From Lepas anatifera (lineage: Eukaryota > Arthropoda > Thecostraca > Lepadidae): 64,000 nucleotides of DNA. The position numbers were made by a program, and so were the translations under genes. The stretch is from NCBI GenBank assembly GCA_034440635.1, contig JAOTON010001930.1, forward strand, positions 705,321 through 769,320, given 5' to 3'. Positions 34,313 to 47,298 of the stretch are shown piece by piece (position 1 is the first letter of the stretch; every line of letters starts with the position of its first letter). Under the pieces are notes generated by a model. That model saw only the letters and a list, made by a program, of their open reading frames with translations, had not been told where the DNA came from and did no database searches.

Positions 34313-35984
34313 CTTCCCCAGTTTCACAATGGAATGTCTTTTTGCTGTTTCCAGCTTTGATGTAGATGTAGATGTATATTATTGAGGTCTCCATAAGATA
34401 TGGCTTTTCAGCCCTCAATTACAAGGATACAGCACACATAGGGAGCACACACTTCCGTAAACCACACAATACTTTACATAACATGACCGTTATAGATAAC
34501 AATTTTACTAGTTCATTTTTAGCCTATCCTCTTTCCTAAATGCCCACCATACATATACTTAGCTCTCTTTCATCCCACTGTTCCATGCTTCTACCCCTCT
34601 GAAGCGAAAACTATGCTTGGCTTGCTCCGTTCGCACCCTTGGGGGTTCCAGCATATCAAGGGACCCCACCATGGTTTTTGGGTCACATAGTTTTTGGACC
34701 CAGTATTGGATTTTGTTTCAATACGAAATACTCTCAACTATTTGGACTATTGTTTCTCCTCGCACCGTCTCACGATGGTATTTTCTCAGGGATTGCCGCA
34801 AACTCCACGTGCAAAAAATTGGCGTCAGGCGGAACGGTGCAGGTTTGCAGCTCTTATTTGCATTGCCAGTTTCCTCGGACCAAGCAAAATATCTCAAGAC
34901 GGTGGAAATTTAAGAGGGGAGACGGTGAGGCATCGCAGGAGACCTAGGTCAGCTGACTCATTGGGGTTATCACACACGTTTCTGGGTCACTGTCGGGCCA
35001 GCCTTTGGCCTGGCGACAAACTGGTCGGCCGGCCCTGAGCAGACGACACGCTGGTCTAATTCTGGGCCAACTTAAGCGCTATGGATTTTTCCAGCAGATA
35101 ATGTTTATTTGCACAGACATTTGCATCGAAAACTATCGTGAATATTAGAAGATAGTTTGCTGAAAACTAACAAAAAATACTCAGTGTGAACGTCAGTATT
35201 GTATATGTGACTTAAAAAAACGGAAAAACATAGTACTTGAACAATGTTCTATATTCCACGGGTCAAAACGTTTTGAACCAAAGCCAGCCCTACTCTTTGA
35301 TTGGACAGACAGCACCTTAGAATTCTTCCTCGAACGTTTTTTTCCTTTTCGAGTCTAGTCCCAATATAGTGAATTTTAGAGTAGCGTTCAGCAGCATCAA
35401 TGAAGCCACAGCCCTAGAAATACACAACTTGCTCTCGGCTTCCTCCTAAATCATTTGGATAAAACTCGAGAAAAACTCTGAGGTTACGTGAGGAAATTGC
35501 TATTCTCCTGGTTAAAATACTTAACTATCCTCTCCCGCTCATTGAGGTTCAGGTATCTTTTCTTTTCTAACTAACTTACTTAAGTTACCCTCACATGGCT
35601 TAAAATAGGTGCTTGCATTGCCGTCATACATCAACCTCCTTCCCTCCCTGCACCCCTGAATAAGTTCCCATATATTTTCCTCTATCCCCAAAATCAAGCC
35701 CTAGCTCTGTAACTTTATGGACTGCTTAAAGCTGGTATAAAATATATAATTTTTAAGTTTTGAAAATCAACACGGGCTGGACTAAGAAGTAAAGCACAGA
35801 ACAAAGAGGTGCATTAAGAGCAAAATCGAGGTTTTGTCGATATTATTCGCAGGAATGACAACTGAGCAATGGAAATCGATCAACCAGCGAAGCTATGCAC
35901 CACATCAACAACGATAAAACTGCGCCCCCCCTCCCATGCTTCACTAGCTGTAAAAGTGCATGGAAGGCATCACAGCGAAATCGG
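34313..35984. other. No gene recognised
   Basis: Three overlapping open frames at 34617-35038 have no family resemblance and no splice context. The rest is AT-rich. Confidence 0.4.
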
Positions 35985-36340
35985 TTCCGTTCCCGTCACA
36001 CCCTTCACCGCGCCCCCAGCCGAGGCTGGTCGGCGCGCGCACGTGTGAGTCTGTCTGGATACGTTGGTTCACGGAGGGGGCGGAGGGGCAGGGATCGTCG
36101 GCACTAGTACGGGCATGGCCGCGGCGTCCCGGCCTGCTGAGCGTCGAGTGGGAGGACAGAAATACCTCCCCGACGCCGGGCTACGTCAGCCCGGCGGCGG
36201 TAGGCAGCGGCAGGGCGGCAGCAGTCGACCCATGCCCCTGAGCAGCTGGCACGGTGGCACCCACCGGGGGCGCCGGCGGCGAGACGGGCCAAAGACGGCC
36301 AGGCCAGGCCAGGGCCGCCGCGGCAGGACCGGCCCATGAG
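35985..36340. promoter_or_regulatory. GC-rich, CpG-dense island
   Basis: About 350 bp of strongly GC-rich sequence in an AT-rich neighbourhood, open in several frames on both strands. It could be a CpG-island promoter or a first exon of an unseen gene. No conserved protein motif is visible. Confidence 0.35.
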
Positions 36341-37963
36341 CACACACCTGCGGAACGGAACAGCCGTCAGGGGCACGCGGTGAAGAATGGTGGCCCTTGG
36401 TGTGGGGAGGGCAAGGAATGTACTGTGTTTGATGGGCACGAACACACGGAAGCGTGTCGTCTGTGTGCTTGTAACAGTTGCAAAATGTAAACTTTGCTAC
36501 GCGGAATTCGTTTTGATCGTATCTTTCTTTTAATGACGATAAGACTTAAGAGATTGGGTTTGGAACTCCGCAAAGGAAATTTTCAGTAAGTATGAGCAAA
36601 TATTAAAGACAAAAAATCAGGTAGAATGATGATTATGTACAGATTGCCAGCTCCTTTCAACGATTTGCCCTCAAATGTTCGTCATGGCCCTCAATTACCT
36701 GCCCTGAAATGCTCGTCCTCCACCTAACATTTAAAACGTTCGCTTCGAACACGGCTAGGTGACGATAGAACGCGAGGGATTACTATCCCTTAGCATCGGT
36801 GTAGGTTCGTTGATGTTCTGGCTATGACATATCCCTTTTACTCTTGTTTTTTACCTGGGCTCATTAGCATGCGTCGGTACAGGGGGTTTCGTGCCATCTT
36901 CGCCGGCACGGGAGGAGGTGGGTGGGCATTCCCTCCCCTCCCGCTTGCACCGCCAAATGGCAGAGCCATTCGAAAACGAAAACCATGTCATTGGTGCATG
37001 ACTGTGGAGTATTTTGTAGAAAAACATGCCGATGGTCGTAAATACAGTCTTCTGAAATATGCGCAAAACATGTTAAGTCTTCTTTATAATTTGGTCGAAG
37101 CAATCGTTTGTGCCATTGAGACCATGAACAAAGCGAAGCAGAGAACAAAGCAGGAGTGCCATACGTTAGCGTTGATATATTTTTCCTCCATTAGTGCAGC
37201 ATTTTTAAACAAATCTTGTTGAAAGAAAGATATTTTCAAGGTCGTCTAATAACAGGAAGGAAGTAGATTTAAAGCACGATACTAGGACGGTAATTAAGCT
37301 TCTCCATGGCTGTATTTTATCGAACTTTACAAACTCCTGACCTACGTCTCATGTCGTACATACATACAAGTCAAGCATTATTACAGAAATGCGTATGAAA
37401 CTCTACATGCGGATATTTCTAAGCATTTTATTCCTGGAATATTATTCCATTGAGGCAAAAATGATTCATCTGAACAAATTTTCACCAAATAATTGCAGGT
37501 TTGATTTTACGGTCGGTGTTTTAAGCATATTTAGGGAACATGTCTCAAAGACCCAGCCACTACCACACAAACAAGCCACCCCGCAATGGTGTGTGAATTT
37601 CAAAGACAACTTTGGACACTTCACAAAGTATAGGAACGGTGGGCTCGCTCAGGTCACCCTCTCGCGTCAGTAGCCGACCTTCACTAGCTAGATGACATCG
37701 ATGTGTCTAGGCTGATCCGGTCCCAAGCTCCGCACACGCACGTTGCATTGGCTAATTTTATCATCGAGGGGCTCTTCAAAACTCTAAGTACCAAAGAAAG
37801 CCTTCTGAGTCAGATGGAAGGCTTCCAAAAATTACATGGGGTCTGTAGCCTCCATGGCCCCCAAGGTGTCAGCGCCCCTGGTCGAATTACGGCGAGTATT
37901 GGCATGGGTGTTTCAGCAGCATTTCCAGCGGGTCAGATAGGACACGGAAGGGAGTTTACCGCT
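36341..37963. other. No gene recognised
   Basis: A 132-codon open frame at 36824-37222 (+) and others lack recognisable domains. Confidence 0.35.
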
Positions 37964-38034
37964 GTTGGGAATTGAGCCCACATACATGCGATCCCAAACT
38001 TAATGCAGGCGATGAAACCACTAGGCCACCCAAC
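37964..38034 (-). mobile_element. tRNA-like SINE head
   Basis: On -, it has an A-box-like TGGCCTAGTGGTT and a B-box-like GGCTCAATTCCC about 40 nt later. A 7-bp acceptor stem and a normal T-arm cannot both form, so it is not a functional tRNA gene. Confidence 0.45.
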
Positions 38035-38125
38035 CCTTCTTGCGCTTGTATGTATACTGATCCCTACTTCAGGAAATCCGGGAAACCAAGACAATTAAAA
38101 GGCACTAAAACGCCGGAGTATCACT

Positions 38126-38200
38126 CCGTTATTGTGCAGTGGTCAGAGCGCTGGAGTCCTAAATAGGGAATACGAGTTCGAATCCCACAAATTAAAGAAA
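38126..38200 (+). mobile_element. tRNA-like SINE head
   Basis: A-box-like TGTGCAGTGGTCAGAGCG near 38134 and B box GAGTTCGAATCCC at 38174-38186. There is no acceptor stem. The downstream domain is not shared with the copies at 2.4 and 4.5 kb. Confidence 0.45.
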
Positions 38201-38912
38201 ACTCTCAATAAGTAGGGGCAAAAGTGATGGCAAATCGTCAGTCCTAAAAAAACAGGTTGCTAGTATACAAAATTGAGGCACTTAATATCTGGGCCAACAA
38301 GCATTTGAAGAACGCCGGAAAACGATTAGTCAAGCATATCTGTTTAAAGCACAGTTATTGCAAAGATGATAAATAATAGCATTATATCTCACCGGAACTT
38401 TTTGTTCAAATACGCTATCTGCTCTGACAAGATTTCATTGCTTACTTGAATTCCTCCGACATACAAGTCAGTCAGAAATTTCTATAATTCAAGGCATATT
38501 GCATATCGGTTTTCAAACAAAAATAGTTTTATAAATACTGAAATCTAATTTCGTTTCAATATTTAAAGGGAATGTGGCAGCTTCATAACGTGATTTTAAC
38601 TGAGTTAGCCAAGTTGTAATGCAAGTCAGAAAACCCGGTAATCCATACATCATTTGTCTTGGAACTCGTGATTTCCGTAGAAAAAAGCTAAAACCTACCT
38701 GAAATTTACCCCTCATGTACCCTTAGCAGCAGGCCACAGGCCATGGCTGTTGGTGTGACGACATATACTGACGTCACGGTGAGTATCAGCTAATCGAAGC
38801 CCTTGAAGCGTATTGAATATGGAAGTGGTCGCCAGATTATGAAATCATCCACAGGCAGATATTTATGTATTTCCCTAGAGGAACATTTTAAAAATTAAAA
38901 TATTGTGCTTAT

Positions 38913-40744
38913 GAAATACAATACATATATTGCAGCATTGAGGCACGCTAAATAACACTGAACCATTTACTCTTTTTAAAAAGCATAATTATCTTCCTCC
39001 TCCTTTACCACATATCTGTTCTTTGTAGGTTTCCAGAGTTTCTTCACTGGAAGAGTCGCGGCCTGAGGTACCTTGCCAGCTCTGGGTCTGACATGGGTCC
39101 CGTGAGCACTCGGTAGCCAGCTCTGATGCCGGCTCACTGTCCTTCCTCGGGGACCTACCGGCTATGTCCCTGAACATGGCGCGGTATCCAGCCAGGCGGT
39201 TTGCAGGAGCTGAAGGTACTGTGAGGTTTAGTTTAGAATGCAGATCTGCACCTTCCTTTCCAGCTAGGGTTATGGAGGTGGAGTTGCCTCGTGTGACAGC
39301 TACGGAGATTCGCTGCATCAGCCATCCCGACTCGCGCTTGTCGCCCATTTCACGAACCAGACGGCGCCCCAGCTCCTCTCGAAGGACTGCTGCTCCTGCC
39401 TTACCGATCGTACCACCCGTTTCAACGGCAAGGGGCACAAAGTGATATCGGTGGTTAATGCTCGCGTACCGTTGAATTTTGCGGCTCTCGGCAGCAGCTG
39501 CGGCAGCCCCAGCCTCAGAAGCTGAAGTGCTGACTACGGAGGGGGCGTATGTATCTACACGCGTCGCATGCCATATTAAACATTTCCCCTCCGAGAAAGG
39601 GAAGGTGGTCAGCCCGTCTGGTCTTCTGCCGTCACCACGGTCGAGCCCTGGCGGTTCCAGCACAGATGGAGTCCCTGCACTCGTCAGCGATCGCTTGATG
39701 ACGTCATTAATGACTGCATGTCTTGGATGACGTCCGGCGCTGCGCATGCATGACAGGGCATGGTGTCCGTTTTCTTCTATGTGTGCACCACAGCGGCAGC
39801 GGTGAGGCACACAGACTGGAGCACCAACTCTGAGGGTGACAGCCGTCCAAAGTGTGTCTGGCTGGATGAGAGTGCCAACACTGGCCACTGGAAAGGCGTT
39901 CAGCCATGCCCCCGAGTGTTGTTGCGCAGCCGCTCGGAGTCGAGCCCTGTCTGCATCGGATGTGCTGTCTTGGAGCAACTTGTCTGCGATGGCCATGGCT
40001 CCTGCTCAGTCCCACTCTCGCTGAATGTCCCGGCGAGCTTCTAGTGATGGTGTAAAGCCTGTGACCTGGTGCCATTCCGCGCATAGATTCCGTACAATCT
40101 CGACAATACATGCTGCATCGGGACGGTGAATAAACTTAGCCACAGGTGCAGATGCTGCGAGAGATGCCATATAGACAGGAAGAGCCAGGTCGACGGCCAT
40201 CCTGAAACCGAGCCCACCAAGACTTACTGGCAGCGTTGCCGCGTCACCTTCCAGCTGTACATTTGTAATTCTCTCTGTTCCTCGTCGAACTGCTTCGTCG
40301 ATTTCAGCGAGAAGAGCCGGATGGTTGTGAGCAGGAGAGCTGCGTAGTAAGTACAAGAGACGAGGCGCTGACACGTAATTCTTCAGAAGGAAGAATGCTT
40401 GGTGAGCTTCAACAAGGGCCCCGAGACGTGTGATCAGTTTTTCCACCAGTTGACAACCACGAGTGAGGTGGTTTTTGAGCTGGGATGTCCGGATAGGTGC
40501 GCCGAGCAGCTCGAGGTCCTCTGCGGAGATCTCACGAATGTCCGGTAACACTGTACGAAGTGACTTTGTAGCCTCATCCCTCCATGCGTGCGCATCCTTT
40601 CCTAGAGACACTACTTCGCATTTGGAAGAGTTAATGGTTAGGTTAAGCTTTTCATGTTTCCTTCTTTACTCGTTGCACACTGTGGACTACTTGCGAGTAG
40701 GGGCCTGCCAGGGTACCATCATCCAGGTACCAGACGTTTATGTC
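38913..40744 (-). mobile_element. 5'-truncated retroelement insertion with target-site duplication
   Basis: Flanked by TTGTGCTTAT (38903-38912) and TTGAGCTTAT (40745-40754), a 10-bp duplication with one mismatch inside the F element. The 5' end stops just before the reverse transcriptase YLDD motif, the truncation expected of target-primed reverse transcription. No poly(A) tail is apparent; the 3' end is AT-rich. Confidence 0.75.
38989..40744 (-). pseudogene. Reverse transcriptase C-terminal half with a restriction-like endonuclease-type tail, broken
   Basis: On -, it begins DINVWYLDDGTLAGP, containing the polymerase YxDD motif. A frameshift near 40665 moves to KHEKLNLTINSSKCEVV and a long open stretch (to 40006). 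An in-frame TGA in REWD*AG separates this from the last 335 codons (39996-38989). That last part has a Cys/His cluster (CRCG then H and C) and a downstream RPDG motif, the layout of restriction-like endonuclease tails of some non-LTR elements. The expected acidic residue after RPDG appears as His in LIWHATRVDT. It resembles element proteins common in marine invertebrates, but I cannot name the clade. Upstream polymerase motifs are absent. Confidence 0.65.
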
Positions 40745-40862
40745 TTGAGCTTATTGTAAATTTTTTTCAGATAAATCATGGACGATTTCATGATTTCGGG
40801 CTAAAAGTATCCCTAATTACACTAGATTCCAGGACTAGACCAAGGTGGCACATTTCCCTTAA

Positions 40863-43208
40863 ATGTCATTTTACATTTCCACGTTTCTGAGCATCGAAAT
40901 GCGAACTGATAAACATCTAAATGCCTGGCAAGTGTAAGTATTTTGTAGGTACCGTTGGTTCAATTCTAAGAAGCACTGCAAATTCAGAGTTAGCAGGGAT
41001 CATCCAGCCTCATTTCGATGGTACCCAGAGTCCAGCAGGAGGCTCAATGCAGCATCACCTATGAAATGCTACTTAGAGAGATCCGATAGGCCATACACAA
41101 AAATAACACCATTCATGAACTTTCGAAATGCTTGTTATCAAAGTTTTTTGGTTTAGCTTTGGTGAGCTCAACACTACCCCGCCGCGAGGTGCTGAGCCGC
41201 ATCACAACAGCTGGAGTGCAGTGCAGCTCCACTGCGCCTGAATGAATGCTGTCCCGCATAACACAGCCTTGTGGGGGGGAACACCACTGCGGAACCAGGG
41301 CAGCTCATGATAAATGCAACTGTAGAAACATGGACGGGTACCGATTGCTACAGAAGGGCACAAGCCACGTGCCCCTTTCTCCGATCACACATCATCAGCT
41401 CGTCCCCCATCCCCCGCTGTCATGTTGCATAGCAGCATTCCCGCCCCGTGAAATCGGCGTCCTGTAGAGCTTCACTTCCCAGCCCACTTTCTCCCCCTAA
41501 AATGTTATTTAGTACGTTAACACACGGTATCCTCTGTTCGATTCCAATTCTGATGTCGCGACACTGCCTTCGTTCCACATATGGCTAACAAACTCCAATA
41601 TACTCAGATCGGAAACCATACATTTGTGTTTAATTTCTTACCGCAGTTTAATTTTGTCTGATTAGGTTGATTCTGAAGAAACACACAAGACAATGATTTA
41701 TTTTTTAACAATGTGGAAAAGATACATTGCACAACGTCATTTTTGCAAGGTATGCAGAATGGTTTTTAAGGAGAAGCAAAACTTAATGCTTGTGTAGCTC
41801 AACTTAGCCTCATGACTTCCCCGAGGTTCTAGTTACCCTCTAAAAATTGACTTTACTCTAGTACCTAATTTTAGTTCTGGGGAGTAAATATAGAAACTTT
41901 ACCTTACCTAACCTCACCTCTGGCGTTCAAAATTTTGCCAGTGTGTGCGCTAAAACTGAGGATATAAGGCTTGTAGGTGCACGATTTGCCTGCTCTTCGA
42001 TAACAATAGAATAGCATTAGGGTTCCCTAGCTGGGACGGATTTCCCGATAACTGTTCATTCCAGCCAAAGCGAGTGAACACCTTTGGTAGCTGAATTTTA
42101 TTTTAGGTTTCACACATACTTCCAAAAGCACTGCAAAATGCCTGAAACCAAAACCTAATCAATACCTAAGCAGAGGTTTAACGAAAACCTCCAAAAATAT
42201 AAGGTTGTTCGGTTTGTTATACCCTTTGGTCTCTGGCGGCCGGTTCTCATTGACCTTATTTGGAGGTTCCCGGTCGCGCCAGACTGTAGCGTGACGTCAC
42301 AGGTATCTCAGGTCGTCGGCTGGGGGTGCCAAGGCAGCTCCAGCTGCCGCGCCAACTGGGCTACAGGCACGATGCCGGACTGCCAGGTGGAGCCGGCTCA
42401 AACCCTGCGTCAAATACGCTTTATCGCTTTCTTGCAAAAAGTTGCATAGGTGTTTTCTTTTCCATACAGTCCTTACCGAATTACAGAAGCACAAATTGTA
42501 CAAGGATTGGATTGCATACTTCCCGCAACTCTTTGAAATAAATATGCTTTCTTGGTGCTCAAAATTGAATGGTTTTCAAGCAAATTTTGAACTATTGACT
42601 GTATACAGCGCGTCAGCTAAAATACATCGGTTTCATATGTGACATATCCTCACCCTATTCCTGTCAAGGGCGGATTCTGCCCTCTCGACTTTTACCAGTA
42701 CTGTGCCAACTGGTACTTACTGGTCTGCTTTGCTACCTCTAAAATCTAACACTCGGCCCTATCTAGATTGTGAAGATCATTATAGAGACATAGCAATACC
42801 ATATGTCATTTGGAATCTGAACATAATACGTCACCAGTTCGCTTGAATCAACAGTACCAGATTACCGTCCATTTAGTGGACCCTGGAAGTTGGGCCTGCG
42901 ACACTTGCTTCTGTAGGTGGGGACTCTCTTTGAGTGGTCACATTTTTAATTTGGTGGAGTAAAATTTGCAGAGATTTACTGCGTTCCTTGACTAACAACA
43001 ACCAACAAAACAATCAACAAACCCTAAAAGGGTTCAGAACTCCTAGTCTTGACTGAATTTTGAATCACTTATGTGACTTTTTGGGGGTATTTTTTGGTAG
43101 GTTTACCAACCCGACATATGTACACACATACACACGTCTTGTTAGATGTTTAGTAGTAAATGGAGGTAAAGAAAGTAGTCAGCATTTAGCTAGGTAATAC
43201 AACTGGGT
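40863..43208. other. No gene recognised
   Basis: A GC-richer patch at 41150-41470 and a Pol III A-box-like word on - at 42348-42363 stand alone. No exons or repeat ends identified. Confidence 0.35.
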
Positions 43209-43275
43209 TACCACTCACCCCAGTGGGCCTCCGAGTCACCTTCGCCCTAGTGCACTGGGGAAACCCCCCACTATA
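43209..43275 (+). mobile_element. Family E end fragment
   Basis: CACCCCAGTGGGCCTCCGAG, then CACCTTCGCCCTAGTG, matches the left ends of the E copies at 22738 and 24133. No body follows. Confidence 0.5.
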
Positions 43276-44549
43276 GGGTCGTTAAAAAGAACTTGTGTTT
43301 ATACTTTTCAGACTCGAATCTACTTTTTCCCATTATATATTCAATTCTGATTTCAGTGAGCCACATTCCAAGCGTCTACGACAGCGGAAAAGATCGCCTC
43401 AAAACGGTTAAAGATTTCCTGTTTCGGCCGCGATTGGCCGCCCGGCGTTGCAGTCTCCCCTTGTTTAATTGGCATGAAAGGGGTGTATAACCTACCAGTA
43501 AAGACAGCGTAACATGTGCATGCGTATAAGAGTTGTGGATGGGATTTAACATGTCATTGTCATTTACTTGTCAGATGTATTTGCAGTGCGATACAAATAC
43601 ATGTTATTCCACAAAAGACCTGAAATTAAATGGTTCAGCACCCTAGTACTCTAAATCCCGACAGAACAGGAATGCCTTCCGGAGGCGAACCTTTCTCTGA
43701 CAGCATTCGTTGGAGAACGTCGTTGGGGCAGGTGCTTCTCCCTATTCTCCTGCGAACTATTTAAGAGCTCTGATATTGCTAGAAAAAGACCCTGCTGCAT
43801 ATTTTTACCCTTTGGATGGCTCAAAAAATATTTCACACCACGTTCTGTGGGACCGTTCACGACAGTAAGTTCTGGAATACCTTGAAACAGGGGAAACTAT
43901 ACCAGTCACCAGCTCCTCAACGGAGCCATTTTATGTCAGAATCTTTCGGATTCAGGCGCTCGAATACCAGCTAGCTTTCAGGAATGACAAATTGGCAGAG
44001 GCTTGGTACCGAGCCGAGCTCTTCATAGCCTCTGTCGGAAACTTTAGCCTACCCAACTGAAAGGTGGATGGTTTTGCTGTTTAGGCCAGGTACTTTGTCA
44101 CTGTCTTTTTACCTCCAGCATTGTGATTCTTATTTGTGAGGCAGATTATAACTTTCTGGTCACAAATAACAGTTGCGTTTGCACATTAACTTTAGCGCCT
44201 CTATACAATACTGGAGTATTTTTATCTGGAGGACCTATGAGGGAACGTTCCTGGATCATCAGGCCCGGCTAGTGCTTTGGTTCTGGAAGACATACCAGCT
44301 CTGTTTTCATTGAGAAGATAATCACGAATTGTGCAAGGTAGTTTACGTGTGGCTGTCAGGAGAGGTTGTCTCCCAACAAATGTCTGTTTGAAATGACCCG
44401 GAGCCCACCAGCGAGCCATATTCATGGAATATAATACATTCATGGCATGAAGTGCGTGCTACTACTGAGTCAGATTCTGTTCATCATTCCAGAAGATACT
44501 TAAAGGCTGAATATTATAAGTTTTGGAATTTAACAACGCATCAACTGCT
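43276..44549. other. No gene recognised
   Basis: Spacer without identifiable exons or repeats. Confidence 0.4.
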
Positions 44550-45060
44550 CATGAAGGTCAGGTTCAACGCATCTTGACCCACATGAAGGTCAAGTTCAAA
44601 GTTTAAGGCTTAGTTCATACCATCATTCTCAAGGTCATTGACCCCAGTGCTTCCGGTCAAATGACATTACCCCGTATGAAGTTTATTATGTTATGACGTC
44701 ATATTTGAGATAGCCCATTGTAAAGGTCAAGGTCAAAGGTAATAGGTCATAGTCAATCCTCATTTCCCGCCCAACGGTTCCTATGGTGCTGGTCATAGTG
44801 TATATTATAGAGAATATATTATGTTGTGGCGTCATAAATCAAAGGTCTTGGATGACCTTGACCCAAAAGTTTCTGAAACCTTACCGCTATAATCCTGGCC
44901 CGTTTTTTGTACCGGACTTCTTGTGCTTAATTACAGCATTTCTCGATGAGTCCTCAGCATGGCCAAGATTTGATCTTTATGGCCTCATTTGAATTTAAGT
45001 ATATTGAGCTAGGTCAATAAGAATGGGATATAAAAAATTTAGATCACCATAGTCCCCACC
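44550..45060 (+). repeat. Dispersed repeat J, copy 2
   Basis: Collinear with 26945-27485 at clearly diverged identity. It contains TATGACGTCATA, a perfect CRE palindrome, at about 44693-44704, conserved between the two copies. Confidence 0.6.
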
Positions 45061-46478
45061 AAGCTACCAACTGGCGTTTTTCTAAGCGTCTTAGTTTTTT
45101 CGAGATCTCAGGGAAGGGGGCCTACCGGGCCCACTTTGAGTGCGCATTAGTACCAGACCCATCCTCAGAGCGGGTATCAAAATGTTAATCTTGCCAGTTA
45201 TCGATATCTAAAACCCCCGATAATCATTTTCGGGAACCTCAGAAATCACAACCAAATATCCACCAAATTCCGTGTACTGTCCTCGAAAGAGTATATAAAA
45301 ATATCAATATGCTTACAATCCAGGCGCGTTTTCATGAGGTCTTCTGCATTGAGTTCTGCAATAATTCGTAATGCACACGTAAATTTACCAGCAATCTTAC
45401 TGCAGGCCAGTCATATCGCTGGGGCGCCTATGTGTACTCACATCACGGTGGAGGAAGGAGGCGGGGATTGGAAGTAACGTCTCTGAGTGGCGCCAAGGAC
45501 GTTTCGAGGAGGGGGGGCACTAAAGCTATCTGATGGTTTCCCGAGGCTCAATCGAGGGGCACGTGCCCGCCATGCTCCCGGAATCCACCCAAGATCAGAA
45601 AACATAAGATCGACGGTCAAAACATCTCCATAAAAACACAAGTAAAAACCTACGATTCATAATTTCAACACATAAAAAGACCAAAAATATAAATAGGGAC
45701 CAAATATAAAAAGCTATAATAAAAAAATTGTTAAGATGTTCCCAAAATATGCCAGCAAGACTAGATATTTCTAGTCACTTGGAACGGTACGAAAATACGA
45801 ATGATAGTAACTATAAATAAATGAATAACGATTCTGGTAAATAATAATAATACTAATTTATGAGGTCTGTTTGGCGCAAAAACAGCCCTTGTCTTTTACA
45901 TTTCTCTCACAGTTTTAATAAAAATACCAAACAAACTTAACATGTATTTATTTTTGCTTAAGTCACTGACTTGCCACCCCGGAGATTTAAAAAAGTAAAT
46001 ATATGAGGTGTTTGAGTATAGAAAATAATGTTTCCAGTGAGGTCTTGATCAGAACAATTGTTTCTTAACTGATTTTAATTAGGCCATCTTAGCCTAATCC
46101 AAGGTTTCATACTAGCACCTGGACACCGAATCTTAACATTTATAGATACACTTTCTAGGATTCATTTTAAAATCACATTGAAAACGTTTTTTATTCAACG
46201 AATATACCTCCCATTGGGTATTGCAGAACTAGCCTGGGAAAATGTCAAAAACAAAATACATGATCGATTCAATCTCCGATGATGTCTGTCTTTTTGCTAA
46301 CTTCCGCAAGAGTTTCTTGAATGGTCACATAGGAAAGATTCTTTTAAATATTTATCTGACACGCCACTAGATGCAGAAGCCTGTACACAGGCACCTAACG
46401 CATGGGCCACAATATAGGCCTCCCCAACATGTGACCACACATCACGTCAAGTATAGCCTCTGCAGTGAATACCAGCTC
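45061..46478. other. No gene recognised
   Basis: AT-rich, with a GC-rich patch at 45420-45600 that may be an old repeat remnant. Confidence 0.35.
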
Positions 46479-46711
46479 CACTGGCGGATCCAAGGGGAGT
46501 CCAAAGGAGCCGTGGCCCCCACCAAAGCCTAAAAAGATCTTGGCCCCCACCAAAGCCTAAAAAAGTATCTTTCCCCATTGAGCAACAAATTTGGGCCGTT
46601 TTTCTGTAGAAATACTGTTTTTGCGATTTTTATTCTCGATTTAGCTCCCCTCCACCCGAAAAAAACGTTGGTTTGGACCCTTTCCAAAAGCTGCTCCTGG
46701 ATCCGCCAATG
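46479..46711. mobile_element. GGCGGATCC-ended hAT-like MITE
   Basis: 233 bp with inverted ends CACTGGCGGATCCAAG and CTGGATCCGCCAATG. The flanking octamers ACCAGCTC and AACGGCTC agree at 6 of 8 positions. A short internal tandem duplication of GGCCCCCACCAAAGCCTAAA is present. Confidence 0.65.
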
Positions 46712-47298
46712 AACGGCTCTCACAGTCATGAGCTAATACCACCTCTGACACCGCAAATCTGAAAAAAACTTATTGTTTATGATTACTTTCTTGCAAAAAC
46801 TGGAGCTATATCACACTTTACTGGTCCAGAAGCATGACAAAATCACGGAAAAAACAGTTGCAGGAGATATTACTTTGAAATAGCCATTGTGAACAGAGAT
46901 GCATATTAACTTCTAAACAGGATGAAAATAATACTTGTGGTCGCGCCAGGAATGCAAATGTAAGCATCTACTTTTAAGTAGTCCCCTTTTTTATTCCGTG
47001 AGGTTATATTCAGGAAATATTTGAAGATAACACTCCAGGGACACATTTCTAAATTGTTCAATACCAGGGGAACAAGAAAGAAATGTGTAGGATATTTCAT
47101 GGAACGTTGACCATTGGTTCTGTAGATCTTTAACATGCAATTTGTGCTAGCCCACTACGCTTCAGGCTAGCGTGTCGACTGTCGCATTTCATCATCTGTC
47201 TATGATGTTTATGTATACATAAGATATCCTCAAACTAGCCCAGTAGACATCTCTAGAGTTGCCGACGACGGTGTGCTAAAACGATGAACACCAGCGAG
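46712..47298. other. Upstream of the actin (+) promoter
   Basis: AT-rich. No gene recognised. Confidence 0.4.

Larger units (their letters stand above)
38563..40862 (-). mobile_element. Family F TTAA element, copy 2, split by a reverse transcriptase element
   Basis: Ends are TTAAAGGGAATGTGGCAGCT (38563) and GGTGGCACATTTCCCTTAA (40862). Without the insertion at 38913-40744 and one copy of its duplication, about 460 bp remain, matching the 486-bp copy at 17067 in reverse complement, including a CTGACGTCAC motif. Confidence 0.8.

Noticed and set aside
34617..35038. Three overlapping open frames on +
   Set aside because: They overlap in different frames and none shows a motif.
36104..36445. Open frames in the GC island
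   Set aside because: Gly/Arg/Pro-rich translations expected from composition alone.
42348..42363. Pol III A box on - (TAGCCCAGTTGGCGCG)
   Set aside because: No B box at a suitable distance on the same strand.
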